The position numbers and the translations under genes are program-made. The notes below the pieces were generated by a model. The model had not been told where the DNA came from, made no database searches, and saw only the letters and a program-made list of their open reading frames with translations. 64,000 nucleotides of DNA, from contig CP136065.1 of NCBI GenBank assembly GCA_032622095.1, positions 65,277,031 through 65,341,030 on the forward strand, in the 5' to 3' direction. Shown in pieces: positions 1 through 10,775 of this stretch. The DNA is from Siphonodentalium dalli (Eukaryota > Mollusca > Scaphopoda > Gadilida > Siphonodentaliidae). Positions within the stretch are counted from its first letter, which is position 1, and every line of letters begins with the position of its first letter.

Positions 1-640
1 TGAACCAGAGGCGATAATTCATCGAAAAACTGAGTTATAATGCACTTGACTATTGTGTTCATCTAAATCCAATAGTTTGCTGCACATGCCGATATTGGTA
101 CCAAATCAGCATAATATTAACACTTTGGTGAGCAGAACATTTCTGTCATCATATGGTTGGCGGTTGGGACAATATGTATGTGGTTTTCAATAGTATTATG
201 CTAGTGCCATATTTGTGCACACACAATGTTGCAAAATCAGTCTACTAAATGAAAAGCATATGTAATATGTGTAGACGGAGGTTAACAGTATTAAAACTGT
301 TATGCTGTACCGTTTATTACCACACTTTCAAAAATAAGAAATTGGCTCTGTGAATCTTATATAAATCCTTAGATCCTTAGGCACTTTTTCTCAGGCAATC
401 AGAAATAACCGTCAATAACTTTCTCACAAAAAATATTCGTTTAAAACTGTTCAAAGCACTAGTTTATCGTCACAAGAAAACACCAACAATGATCAGATTG
501 CCAGACAATTTTAGTAATGGTATTAAGCTTCACAATTTTACTGGGTGAATCAGAAATTCCAGATACATGCACATGTAGTAGTATGTTGATGGAAAGAAAA
601 ATATCATATACATCTATATATTAACTCCGATAATAGTCAT
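1..640. other. intergenic, no gene seen
   Basis: AT-rich sequence with no coding pattern, RNA gene or clear repeat that I can support. From about 640 it grades into a segment repeated again near 1563-1712. Confidence 0.6.
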
Positions 641-654
641 CTTCCCCATAAAAA

Positions 655-1712
655 TGTGCGATTTCGATCTAAACCTCGGAAAGTTTGTGCACGCGAATTG
701 CAATATATGAAAAATTTCAACACAAATTGAAGCCCATGGAACAACTTTGAATGTTGTTTTGCATTGAGGCATGGTAACATACTAGTACACTTTTTGAACA
801 AAACGAAAACAAATACATGTAAGTGTTTTTATAAGGCCTAAACATGGTAGAGATATGGTTTTTCCTAAACATGGTAGAGATATGGTTTTTCCTAAACATG
901 GTAGTGCTAGGGTTGTTCCTAAATATGATTTTTCCTAAACATGATAGTGATAGGTTTTTCCTCAACATGGTAGTGATAGGGTTTTTCCTAAACATGATAT
1001 TGATAGTGTTTTTCCTCAACATGGTAGAGATAGGGTTGTTCCTATAATGGTAATGACAGGGTTTATCCTAAACATGGTACCTAATGATAGGGTTGTTCCT
1101 AAACATGGTAGAGATAGGGTTGTTCCTATAATGGTAATGACAGGGTTGATCCTAAACATGGTACCTAATGATAGGGTTGTTCCTAAATATGATTTTTCCT
1201 AAACATGATAGTGATAGGTTTTTCCTCAACATGGTAGTGATAGGGTTTTTCCTAAACATGATATTGATAGTGTTTTTCCTCAACATGGTAGAGATAGGGT
1301 TGTTCCTATAATGGTAATGACAGGGTTTATCCTAAACATGGTACCTAATGATAGGGTTGTTCCTAAACATGGTAGAGATAGGGTTGTTCCTATAATGGTA
1401 ATGACAGGGTTTATCCTAAACATGGTACCTAATGATAGGGTTGTTCCTAAACATGGTAGAGATAGGGTTGTTCCTATAATGGTAATGACAGGGTTGATCC
1501 TAAACATGGTACCGGTAGTGATAGGGTTGTTCCTAAACATGGTACCAGTAGTGATAGGGTTTTCGATCTAAAACTTGGAATGTTTGTGCCAATTGTTTAC
1601 CATTCGTGGGGCGTTGTATTTCTTGTCATGTGCCCGCGAAACGCAATATAAAACAAATTTCAACACAAAATCAAGCCCATGGAACAACTTTGAATGTTGT
1701 ATTGCATGTGGT
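655..1712. repeat. minisatellite with direct-repeat flanks
   Basis: A tandem array (841-1565) is built on a unit of about 23-31 bp with core CCTAAACATGGTAGAGATAG and variants (TAGTGATAGG, AATGACAGGG, CCTAATGATAGG). Units are grouped into a higher-order block of about 84 bp (near 1045, 1129, 1303, 1387, 1471), and a larger segment starting at 918 recurs at 1182 (offset 264). The array is flanked by similar sequences: about 655-838 and 1563-1712 both contain GAAGCCCATGGAACAACTTT-like sequence (second copy with TCAAGCCC). Long reading frames through the array are a by-product of repeats without stops, not genes. Confidence 0.85.
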
Positions 1713-3283
1713 ATCAATTACTTGTGAATGTAATTAATTACAATTACAATTACTTCAACATTTTTCAATTACAATTACAATTCCCATTACATCTATTTCA
1801 CAATGTAATTAATTACAATTACAATTACTTTGAAATGTAATTCAATTACAATTACAATTACATTTCAGCACATCATTGAAGTAGGAACACTTTTTTATTT
1901 ATATAAACTCTATTTGATAACAAAACATAAATTTAATACAAGCAAGATGAAATACACAGTGAAGCACACTTGGTACAGTGTAGGTGTTCGTAGAACTGAG
2001 CGAATCATGATTTATAGCTGGCAATTCCAGCGTGTTGCATTGGCAGCTTGTAGTCGGGTTGATCTTCTAGAAATTGGAATGATATCAGAGATTTATGAAC
2101 TTTGCTAACTATCTTCAATGCTTTGGCATTCTTGACCGATGTTTTTGCATACTGAAAGATCCTAGTAGGTTGTTGATCACTTGCTGATGGTGCTTGTGTG
2201 ACTGTGGATTCATAGACATCTTGATGCTTTCGCTATAAAATGAAAATAATTTTTAGTAACACACATGTATCCATCATTTAATTATTAAGGGAATAAGACT
2301 ATCTCAGTAAGTCAGACACACAGCCAGGCCAATTGTAAAGGACAATGAGATAATCAACACTCTGATTGTTAATTAGAGTCATAAACTTAATTAGCCTTTG
2401 TGGCCACCAGCTAACTGGTAACACAATGCCGCCACTAGACAGTGCTAATTGGGGGATTATTGAGGCAGGGATTTGTCCCCACTTTGTCATTCAGTTGCAA
2501 ATTAGAAGGGACAATAAACAATGCATATACCAATACCACCATATGACTGAATTTATATGTCAATGGAATTAAACAAAACTAATACATAGAAATGGAAACT
2601 TACCTTCAGATGTGTCACAAAATTGGAGGTAACTTTTTTGGAACTGGATATTGTAGTTGGGCAAAGTTTGCACTTCGCTTTCATAGGACACGGTGTGTCT
2701 TTCTGCAAATTAAAATGCTGCCAGATTTTTTGTAGACATGTTGATAGCATTAGCAATGGTTGGTATGAATTTCTACCATAACAGATGGAGATAACGAAAC
2801 ATGATCATAAGTAAAGAGTGATATATTATAGTGATCTATTGTCAATTATTTGAAGTTGGTTTCTCATTGTATTTATCAAAACAAGCCTTCTAGTAGGCTT
2901 CTACCTCAAAGGTTAACCAATGCTTAAGCAAACAAACAGGAGGTGTCAACAGAATTCACAATTGAGACACAGTGGATAAAGACTCAGTGTTGTGACAACA
3001 TAGTGATAGCCAGTCACCAGTCTTACGCTTTGAAATTTGGAGAAAAAAAACATTTGAAGAAACCATTGGATGAATTGAGAAGAAACAAGTACCTGTGATT
3101 TTGAAGTAATTGAAATTAAGACCCTAATTACAATTACAATTACATCCTAACCAATTACAATTGCAATTACATGTAATTGAGAATAAACTCAATTACCAAT
3201 TACATGCAATTACTTGAAAAAATGTAATTAATTACAATCAATTACAATTACAAATTACAATTACCCCATCCCATGGTAACATA
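1713..3283 (-). mobile_element. hAT-like element with AATTAC-rich ends
   Basis: A 1.57 kb segment whose two ends are runs of AATTACAATTAC and GTAATTGTAATT (about 1722-1868 and 3105-3275). It interrupts the repeat flank: the sequence before it matches the left flank of the minisatellite, and that flank resumes after it at CATGGTAACATAC (about 3284). The first flank copy (about 766-785) reads through this junction without the element. The interior carries a spliced BED zinc-finger ORF on the minus strand, which fits a degenerate hAT (ZBED) transposon. I could not define an exact target-site duplication. Confidence 0.6.
2005..2756 (-). CDS. BED-type zinc finger ORF, two exons (transposon remnant)
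   Basis: Minus-strand exon 1 (2756-2604, 51 codons) ends at AAG|GTAAGT. Exon 2 (2232-2005, 76 codons including TGA) starts after TTTATAG. Both junctions are phase 0, giving 126 residues. A BED finger is visible and is completed only by splicing: aromatic W12 and HF14-15, zinc ligands C29 and C32 (KCKLC), then H49 and H54 (HLKRKH spans the junction). BED fingers are DNA-binding domains at the N terminus of hAT transposases and domesticated ZBED proteins. No RNase-H-like transposase domain follows, so this is a truncated hAT product or a small finger-only protein. The start is uncertain: M1 and M3 are both possible. It sits inside the AATTAC-ended element. Confidence 0.55.
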
Positions 3284-3385
3284 CCATTTTTGAAGAAAAC
3301 AAAACATGGTGATATGGTAGATTATGCCACGAATCACTACTCTGGCTATGGCCTGAACATGGTAGTGATAGGGTTGTTCGTCACT
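3284..3385. repeat. minisatellite remnant beyond the inserted element
   Basis: CATGGTAACATACC, GAAAACAAAACATGG and CATGGTAGTGATAGGGTTGT repeat the left flank and unit of the 841-1565 array. This marks the other side of the host sequence split by the hAT-like insertion. Confidence 0.55.
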
Positions 3386-3453
3386 GCACTTTGTTGATTA
3401 TGGAGTAAAATATCTTGATCTTTAGTAGTCTAAAAATAGGATGTTGCCTGCCA

Positions 3454-3757
3454 CTAAACCCTTTCATGACGGGAGCTGCGCTTGTGCAGGATTAAAGATC
3501 CTGTGCCAGTGCATTCTCTTATAAAGGTACTGTATATGCGAGTCTCCCATAGGAAGCCTCACATACATGTACCGGCATACTAGGTCCTATTAGAAAATGC
3601 ACTGGCTTACAGGGTCAAGGTAAATAATGTTTGGCCAATGTATTCTCTAATATACATGTATGGGAGGCTCCCTATGGGAGACTCGCATGTACATGTATAC
3701 ATGTAAGAGAATGCATTGGCACAGGCATTCCAGGAAGTTCCAGTCATGGAAGGGTAA
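3454..3757. mobile_element. hairpin MITE, CCCTTTCATGA-ended family
   Basis: Ends are AACCCTTTCATGACGGGAG on the left and the complement of a CTTCCATGACTGGAACT-like sequence on the right. Inside are two imperfect palindromes built on GCCAGTGCATTCTCTTATA ... GAGTCTCCCATAGG ... GCATTGGC, one in each orientation. The same core recurs at about 31.7, 39.9, 40.3, 40.6, 41.7, 42.2, 46.7, 49.3 and 49.4 kb. Non-autonomous; no ORF. Confidence 0.7.
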
Positions 3758-4097
3758 AATAAACCCTGTTCTAATTATGATATTTATGACCCAACAGAAA
3801 AAATACCAACTCATTGCACACCATTCTCTTCTCGTACATAAATATGATGCAAGACGTAAAAATCAATGCTATTTAACAATTTGAAATGTATTGTTTGTTT
3901 TCCATTCGTACCCTAGAGCCAATAACGATAATTATTCAAGGTTTGTCCCAGAGGGAACACCTTGCTACTATGAAGATTTTTTTCAATCATCAGTCTGCTT
4001 GAAGTACTAGTAGACTGTAGTAATTCATTTAACTCATGTTGTGAGCTACTGGTACCTACAATGGAGAGGTATTAAAGGCACCACCAATTTAATAATG

Positions 4098-4620
4098 CAA
4101 GCCTTGAAATAATGTGTCTGTCATTTTCAGAATGAGGTCCCCAGAGGGGGGAATTTTATAGTGACACTACCTGCACAGCGGGTTAGCATCACCAAATTCA
4201 CCCTCTGGGGACCTCATTATTCTTAGGTCTCATCTTCTGGGAAGTATCTATAGTCTCAAATTAACATTGTTTTAGTTTTTTCCCTTCCGTTCAGTTTCTG
4301 TATCCCTGAATTCGCAGAAGATAAAATGCATATTAATCAAGGTGACTAATGGTGAACATCACAAATTTTTTTTTTTTAATTTAATTAATTTTTTTTAAAT
4401 ACAAATGTTTAAAACTAACGCATTTATAACATTGCTATTTCGCATAATGGGCTAGTAACCAAATTCACCCTCTTGGAACCTAATTCTGCTTAGGCCTAAA
4501 CTGCTATGGGAGACCTAAGACTAGGATCAGATTGAAGTTCTCCAGTTGAAGTTGGTGATGTCCACCCATTAGTCACCTTGATTATGCAATTTATCTTCTG
4601 AAAAATTACATGTTGTGATA
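4098..4620. mobile_element. CAAGCCTTGA foldback MITE, right end lost
   Basis: Starts CAAGCCTTGAAATAATGTG and contains the family's inverted pair GAGGTCCCCAGAGGG / CCCTCTGGGGACCTC and the middle segment ending in GGTGACTAATGGTGAACATC. Intact relatives at 43754-44006 and 47289-47439 have 8-bp target duplications (hAT-like). The terminal CAAGGCTTG is not found here, so this copy looks truncated. Confidence 0.65.
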
Positions 4621-5254
4621 TAGAAACTGAACAGACGGGGAAAAAATAAATAAAAAACAAAGTTAATTTAGATTTATAGCTTGAACCAGGTTATTTAAGT
4701 GTTGTGGCCTAAGCCGGTGATAGAAAGCATTCATAGAAGCAGATCCAGTTCATTGTGAGACTTTTCTATTCAACTCAACAGTTTGCTGACATTGGCTGTA
4801 TTGATTCATTTATGTCTGTATATCGCTGGCCGAGCTGATCAAATTAGAATTCCGCTAAATAACAGTGTACGTAAGTGAATTATTGTGCAATAAAGAAGAT
4901 AGGGATAATGTCGGAGGTCATATTAGTACCTAATGTTCAAATCATGTAATAGAACACCTATTACAACTCGACAAGACCTTAAAAAAAACTTTGTTTCTGC
5001 TAACCCGACCAACCTTATTGCAAACACCGCAAACCTATACATTGAGATCTGTAAATTTAATTGGCATTTGTATTGTATTTTGCACACTTCAACAATGAAT
5101 GTGTCAATGACACTGTAGCTCAACTTGGATGGGGATAATTTCATGTGTTACAGTCAATAGAGCGATTAGGAATGGAGAAATTTAAATGTCTACCTTAAGT
5201 ACATACCGGTATGTAATATTAGATGTCAACATGAAGAGATACTAGTATATATAA

Positions 5255-5545
5255 AGTAAAATCCAAGATGGCTGCTTGCGGCCAAGTTTTTCAACGAAAT
5301 TTGGAAGAATTTGATGGCTCCCATCTAGAGGTCACCCAAAAGATCCATAATTATGAATTATGGCTGCTGGCTGCCATGTTTTTAATTGAAAATTGTTCAA
5401 ATTTGACAGCTCCCATCTAGAGGTGATCCTAAACATGCCTGTAAATTTTCAAAACAATTCTCAATAAATGAAGGCTGCATGGTGTGTCGGTGGATTCAAA
5501 TTTAAAATCCAAGATGGCTACTGGCGGCCATGTTTTTTAACAAAT
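5255..5545 (+). repeat. dispersed repeat, 'CCAAGATGGCTGC' family
   Basis: AAAATCCAAGATGGCTGC, GGCGGCCATGTTTTT and GCTCCCATCTAGAGGT are shared with copies at 6485-6580, 7360-7720, 45540-46240 (opposite strand), 50660-50960 and 55430-55700. Within the copy the unit occurs twice. No ORF and no clear termini. Confidence 0.65.
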
Positions 5546-5624
5546 TAGACTGTTATTTTATTGTTATACCTTGCATCCTTTATTATTGTTGCGACTGTAC
5601 CGGTATGTTTGTAATAATCTTATA

Positions 5625-5767
5625 TACAGTACTGCCCTAAGTAATCGACTCCTTAACCACAGCAGAATTATGGGTAACTTTTCAGGATTTAGTCGGAAAT
5701 ATGGCTTGTTGCCATTCATCGGAAAGCTCTCAGTGATTAAGGAGTCGATTACTTAGGGCATTACTGT
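5625..5767. mobile_element. mariner-type MITE (TA-CAGTA ends)
   Basis: TA + CAGTACTGCCCTAAGTAATC on the left mirrors GATTACTTAGGGCATTACTG + TA on the right. TA flanks with a CAGT-starting inverted repeat are typical of Tc1/mariner (pogo-like) elements. Size 143 bp, no ORF. Related copies: about 35098-35243, 36179-36396 and the heavily mutated 59107-59317. Confidence 0.75.
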
Positions 5768-5804
5768 ACCTCATGAGGGGTCCTAGATTTAACAAGACTT
5801 AGGT

Positions 5805-6480
5805 TGGGCGTGCAAAATACGCCCTCTCTGGGGAAAATTGGCAGACGGAACCCAAATTCGAACTTGAGCTGTCTTTTCTCCTAATAAACCCACATACCAA
5901 ATTTGATTGAAATCGGTTTTTCTCTAACTAAAGTTATCATCCGGACAACAAATTTCAGGGATTTTCAAAGTCAAATTACGTCAAAAAAGGGGCCATAACT
6001 CTCGCAAAAATTATCAGATTAAAACGAAATTCGGACTTGAGCTGTATTTCGATATATGTAATACACAAAAAAACGGGTTTTGCGTATAAACATTCCAAAA
6101 TCGAGTTATCATCCGGAAACCAAAAAACATAAGCAAAACTGAATTTTCTGAGTCGAAAAAGGGGCATAACTTTGCCAAAAATGGTCGGACAGAACCCAAA
6201 TTCGAACTTGACCTGTGAGAAAGTAATATACCAAATTTGGATTCATTCCGATAAACTATACTAAAGTTATCATCCGGACAACAAATTTCAAGGATTTTCT
6301 AAGTCAAAAAACATCAAATAAGGGGCATAACTCCGGTGAAAATTGGCGCGCGGAACCAAAATTCGAACTTGAACTTACTTTTCGGCTAATAAACCCACAT
6401 ACCAAATTTTACGGACGGACGGACAGACCAATACTATAATACGGCCGTTTTTTCAAACGGGCGTATAATAAATCATTCAT
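5805..6480 (+). repeat. dispersed repeat of about 165-bp degenerate units
   Basis: AAATTCGAACTTGA, CCCACATACCAAATTT and AAAGTTATCATCCGGAC recur about four times, followed by GGACGGACGGACAGACC and a (CATT)n tail at about 6468-6485. The CATT tail and units of this kind suggest the 3' end of a retroposon or a tandem-unit interspersed repeat. It is non-coding. Confidence 0.6.
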
Positions 6481-6484
6481 TCAT

Positions 6485-7130
6485 TCAACTAGAGGTCACC
6501 ATGAAGATCCATATGAAGTTTGGTGATGATCGGATGTTCGGATGTGGGAGGTGACCTGTAGACAGACCTGTTTAATGCCTAAAAATCTATCAGGGAGATT
6601 TGGGGTCTTGTCAGAGAGATCACAAATTGCAGCAAAAAAGTGACATCTTCCTTTGAAAAGTGGTGGGTAGTGATTTTAGAGTAGTTAAATGTAATTAATA
6701 TTCACTTTTCAAGAATGAATTAATTTAAATGCACATTTCTGATCACATTTGTATGTATTTATTCAAATAATAAATAATTTATTATTTTTTCTTTGATTAT
6801 TTCTTTCAAAATATCAATGTACATTGTATAGTGTTATAACATTTAAAACAAAACAGATAACAAATAAAGTTTCCACACGTGTAGGCCTAATGTTCATTAC
6901 TAATCGAATCACCAGATCTTATTGTTATTCATTTCTTATTAGTATGTTCTTTAACATAGTCACTTCCTGCTGTCTTTGACAACGTTTCCAATTCCTTAGT
7001 CATGTGTAGGTCGAAGCACTCTCCATTTGAATTGAGTTTGCTGGCGATTAGAGAACAAGTGGTCTCGTTCAATACCTTAAGTCAGATCGGCATGATTGTT
7101 GGATTTTTCGCACATTCGAAAACGTTCTAA
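6485..7130. other. repeat fragment then AT-rich sequence, no gene
   Basis: 6485-6580 is a short piece of the 'CCAAGATGGCTGC' family (AGATCCATATGAAGTTTGGTG). The remainder to about 7130 is AT-rich with no coding signal I can support. Confidence 0.5.
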
Positions 7131-7135
7131 TAGTA

Positions 7136-7250
7136 TATATATAGCCTTCACATTTATTTACTAATACACCATGTTTGGGTGAAGCCCAGTATACAGTGTA
7201 TATAGCCTGCGCATTTATTTACTAACATGCCATGTTTGTGTGAAGCCCAG
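7136..7250. repeat. two-copy tandem duplication
   Basis: TATAGCC..CATTTATTTACTAA..CCATGTTTG.GTGAAGCCCAG occurs at about 7139 and again at about 7200 with a few differences. Confidence 0.75.
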
Positions 7251-7359
7251 ACAAAGCTGGTGCTTATAGTAATTATTGATCCCCCAAAGAAAACAAACTG
7301 CCATACATTCAATTAATTTACTAGGTTTTTAAAAGAGTGTGAGTCATTAGTCGGGACAA

Positions 7360-7735
7360 AAGAAGCAGTGTGAAGCCATGTTTTTAATGAAATTCGAAAA
7401 CATTTTATGGCTCCCATCTAGATAGACGTCACCCCGAAGATCCATATAAAGTTTGGTGATGATTGGATGAAGGATGTGGTCTGTAGGGTGTTACAAAGGA
7501 TTTAGTCATGCAAAGAGTAAAATCCAAGATGACTGCTGGCGGCCATGCTTTTTAATGAATTTCGGTCAAAATAGGAGGCTCCCATCTGGAGGTCATCCCG
7601 AAGATCCAAATGAAGTTTGATGAGTAATCTGACCTGTAGGGTGTGCCAACGGAAATTAATGACAGGCGCACAGACGGATGCACTGATGGATGACAACCCA
7701 CGGCAATAGCTCAAACATGACTTCGTGAAGTTGAG
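7360..7735 (+). repeat. dispersed repeat, 'CCAAGATGGCTGC' family
   Basis: Contains GGCTCCCATCTAGA, GATCCATATAAAGTTTGG, AAAATCCAAGATGACTGC and GGCGGCCATG in the same order as at 5255-5545, with two units. Confidence 0.65.
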
Positions 7736-7854
7736 CTACATGTAATACAAGTAGTCGCAGACGGCGGTATCCCCCCGCCGAATTGTGCAGTTGGGGAAGT
7801 GCATTCTCAATAATGTTTGCGTTCTCAGGATGTGCTAAACAAGAGGTGGGATTT

Positions 7855-8690
7855 TGTCAAAAAGCCTGGCTTGCGAACTCATTTTAGGTACTGGTCATGG
7901 GAACGAATATACCAAAAATCTGTTTAATCCGTTGACATTCGTGGAAATTAGCCCTGTGACGTCGTCCATTTGCACCAAAAAAAATAAACAAAGTCCAATA
8001 ACTCTGCTGAAAATATCCGACCGGACCTGGTTTGCGAACTCGATTTAGATACTGGTCATGTGAACTCATATACCAAAAATCTTTGAAATCCGTTGACATT
8101 TGTGGAAATGAACCCTGGGACGTCGTCTATTTGCTATTTGGTAAATTTGACAAAAATAATAAACAAAGTCCAATAACTCCGGTAAAAATATCTGGCCAGA
8201 CCTGGCTTGCGAACTCGTTCTAGGTAATGGTCAGGTAAACTCATATACCAAATATCTTTGAAATCCGTTGAGATTTGTGGAAATGAGCCCTGGGACGTCG
8301 TCTATTTGCTATTTGGTAAATTCGACAAAAATAATAAACAAAGTCCAATAACACCGGTAAAAATATCTGGCCAGACCTGGCTTGCGAACTCATTCTAGGT
8401 AATGGTCAGGTGAACTCATATACCAAATATCTTTGAAATCCGTTGAGATTTGTGGAAATGAGCCCTGGGACGTCGTCTATTTGCTATTTGGTAAATTCGA
8501 CAAAAATAATAAACAAAGTCCAATAACTCCGGTAAAAATATCTGGCCAGACCTGGCTTGCGAACTCATTCTAGGTAATGGTCATGTGAACTCATATACCA
8601 CAAATCTTTGAAATCCAATTACATTTGTTCAAGTTATGACTCTTACAAATTTGGGACGGACGGACAGAACCCATTACTATATCCCCCGCA
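7855..8690 (+). repeat. five tandem units, mostly 175 bp
   Basis: TTGCGAACTC recurs at 7871, 8032, 8207, 8382 and 8557, giving spacings of 161, 175, 175 and 175. Each unit carries ACTCATATACCAAA, GGGACGTCGTCTATTTG and AAACAAAGTCCAATAAC. The last three units are almost identical, so they were homogenised recently. The block ends in GGGACGGACGGACAGAACCC, as does the 5.8-6.5 kb repeat. Non-coding. Confidence 0.85.
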
Positions 8691-8699
8691 AATTTTTAA

Positions 8700-9640
8700 T
8701 TTAAAAAGTGCCATATTTAAAACATTGGTCACTTAGCACTTAGGAACAGCGATGTGCTTTATCTATTTTATTATAATATAGTCTCGCAAGGAATGGCCCC
8801 TTTTGGTAAGGTAACATTATGTTTATGATATTTCTTGTTAATACGGCTAAATAAACTATTTAGAATGCTGAAAATGTACAATTATGTTCCTTCCTCAGAA
8901 TAATTAATCGAGGATTAGCGTTGAATGGGGACTGTACACTAAATCTGGCTGGTTTTGGAAAATTCAAATTTGCTTCCGTATTTATGAAACTGATTTTTTA
9001 AATAAATACAAGAGATACGATGCCGTGATGTGGCATTATTTATTTTGGTGGGTCAGTAATCAATTCCACTCTAATTATGTATATATTATATATAATATAT
9101 ATATTCTATATATATTTCGGTGTAAAAACTGACTCTTTGACCCAGTTTAGCAGACACCATCTCGAATGAGTGAAATTAACAGCCGGTTTGTATCAGACCT
9201 GTGCTCATAACCGGAGTTTTTCTGAACCAATTTTTTCACGGGATACATCAAATTGAAGAGTAATAAATATCTATCTACCAATATATGAGGCATTTATGAA
9301 ACAAAAATTATTTGTGTGTATTTTGAACCAGTTAGTGGACTTTGAAAAAATTATAAAAAATTATGCACAGCGAAGTTGGATACCTCCTATAGGATTAAGT
9401 GTTAGTGGGGTGGGGGTCAATTTTTTTTCTGAGGATCTGTGCCTACCCTGTATGTCCAGTTACACTTTCATATGCCCATAGTTGAACAGACATTACAAAG
9501 ACAAAAAGGATCTAAATAACCTTAAAATAGTTCAATATTGTATCAACAATTACGAGTCACCATAAGCATTTTGACAAGAGGGACGAGGGCAAATTTTAGC
9601 ACCCATGAATTGAAAATTACAAGTGCAAATGGATGTGAGC
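8700..9640. other. no gene seen
   Basis: AT-rich unique-looking sequence. It contains a TATA-alternating stretch near 9080-9115 and nothing else I can name. Confidence 0.5.
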
Positions 9641-9649
9641 AATCACACC

Positions 9650-10000
9650 CGTCTCCTGGGAAGGACTGATTATTAGTCCTACCGGTATCTCACACCCTTG
9701 CCAGATGACTACATGTACTTTTTTGGATTGTAAGTCCAAACTATTGGTGTGCTATTCCTTAGCCAGTTGGGTTAAATCAATATTACCCACAGGCGGCAGG
9801 GAGTTACCCCAATACATTTATCAATATTTGTGCTTCAGTTCACATCAAATGCGCTAAAGCGAAATTCAATTGCGCTTCAGTGCAATTCACCCCATTGGAT
9901 TAGAATTTGGATTATGCTTCAGTACAATTTAATTGCGCTTCAGCCTTCATTCAGCCTGAGCCCCCTCAATACGTTACTCTCAGCTGCCAAATAATAGTGC
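9650..10000. repeat. GCGCTTCAG/CAATTGCG repeat copy
   Basis: Shares CAGATGACTACATGTA, TTTTGGATTGTAAG, CCAAACTATTGGTG and GGCGGCAGGG with copies near 14000-14240 and 14340-14640, followed by clustered GCGCTTCAGTGCAATTCA motifs. Confidence 0.65.
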
Positions 10001-10773
10001 ATGCATGAATATTTAATTTCAGTCAAAAATACAACCCTGCACTATTACATGTATGAGACTTATAGTGAAATTGCCTGCACTAATATTATTAATTTCAGAC
10101 GAAAATACAGCCCTGCACTATTATTTGACAGTTGAAATTGAGAGTATGAATGACCACTGCCGGCATATGTAATTTCTTCATAAAATCTAACATTTTTTTA
10201 TTGAAGTGTTTTGTCAGTTACCATTTATTCTGGCTTGATCTAGACAATTTTCGAATGAATATGGACGGTTCAGTTTCTCAGAATTATGCAGAATGAATTA
10301 TAACCTACAAATGTCTCAAATAAAAATAAATACTAGTAAATGAGTGATTTCTTCACATTATGTGTAGGTGTTGGCAGCGGTATGTCCTGCATAGCAGGGG
10401 ACTGAACTCTGCATGCAGCTTGTCACAGAAACTGTGAAAAATAGCACAAATTAAAGCGAAACGTATATTGGCAGAGCACATGCTTCGCATTATGTTGGCT
10501 AAAGGTGCGAAACTACTGAATAAAGCGTGCACTTCCACTAAAGTTATCGAAAATATAGGTAGACAGTGGCAGATACATGTATTTGAGCTTTTGTGGGGGT
10601 GACAAGGATGCAATCACAATTACTGCCATGTATAACCTGGACATTTTTAATAAAACAGTTTCGTCGGCGTGGACATCAAAGTCAAAGGAAGCTGATCAGA
10701 AGTGACGAGTCCAATGAGAGAACAGGCTGTCGGGTGGTACTAGTACATTGTGTTGCATATATGCTGTTACATG
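10000..10773. other. no gene seen
   Basis: Two diverged copies of an ATTTCAGTCAAAAATACAACCC segment lie near 10017 and 10093. Otherwise I see no feature. Confidence 0.4.
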
Positions 10774-10775
10774 TA

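Noticed and set aside
844-1571. Long opposed frames (e.g. 86 codons on both strands)
   Set aside because: Tandem units lacking stops in some frames produce them; the repeated peptide follows the DNA unit exactly.
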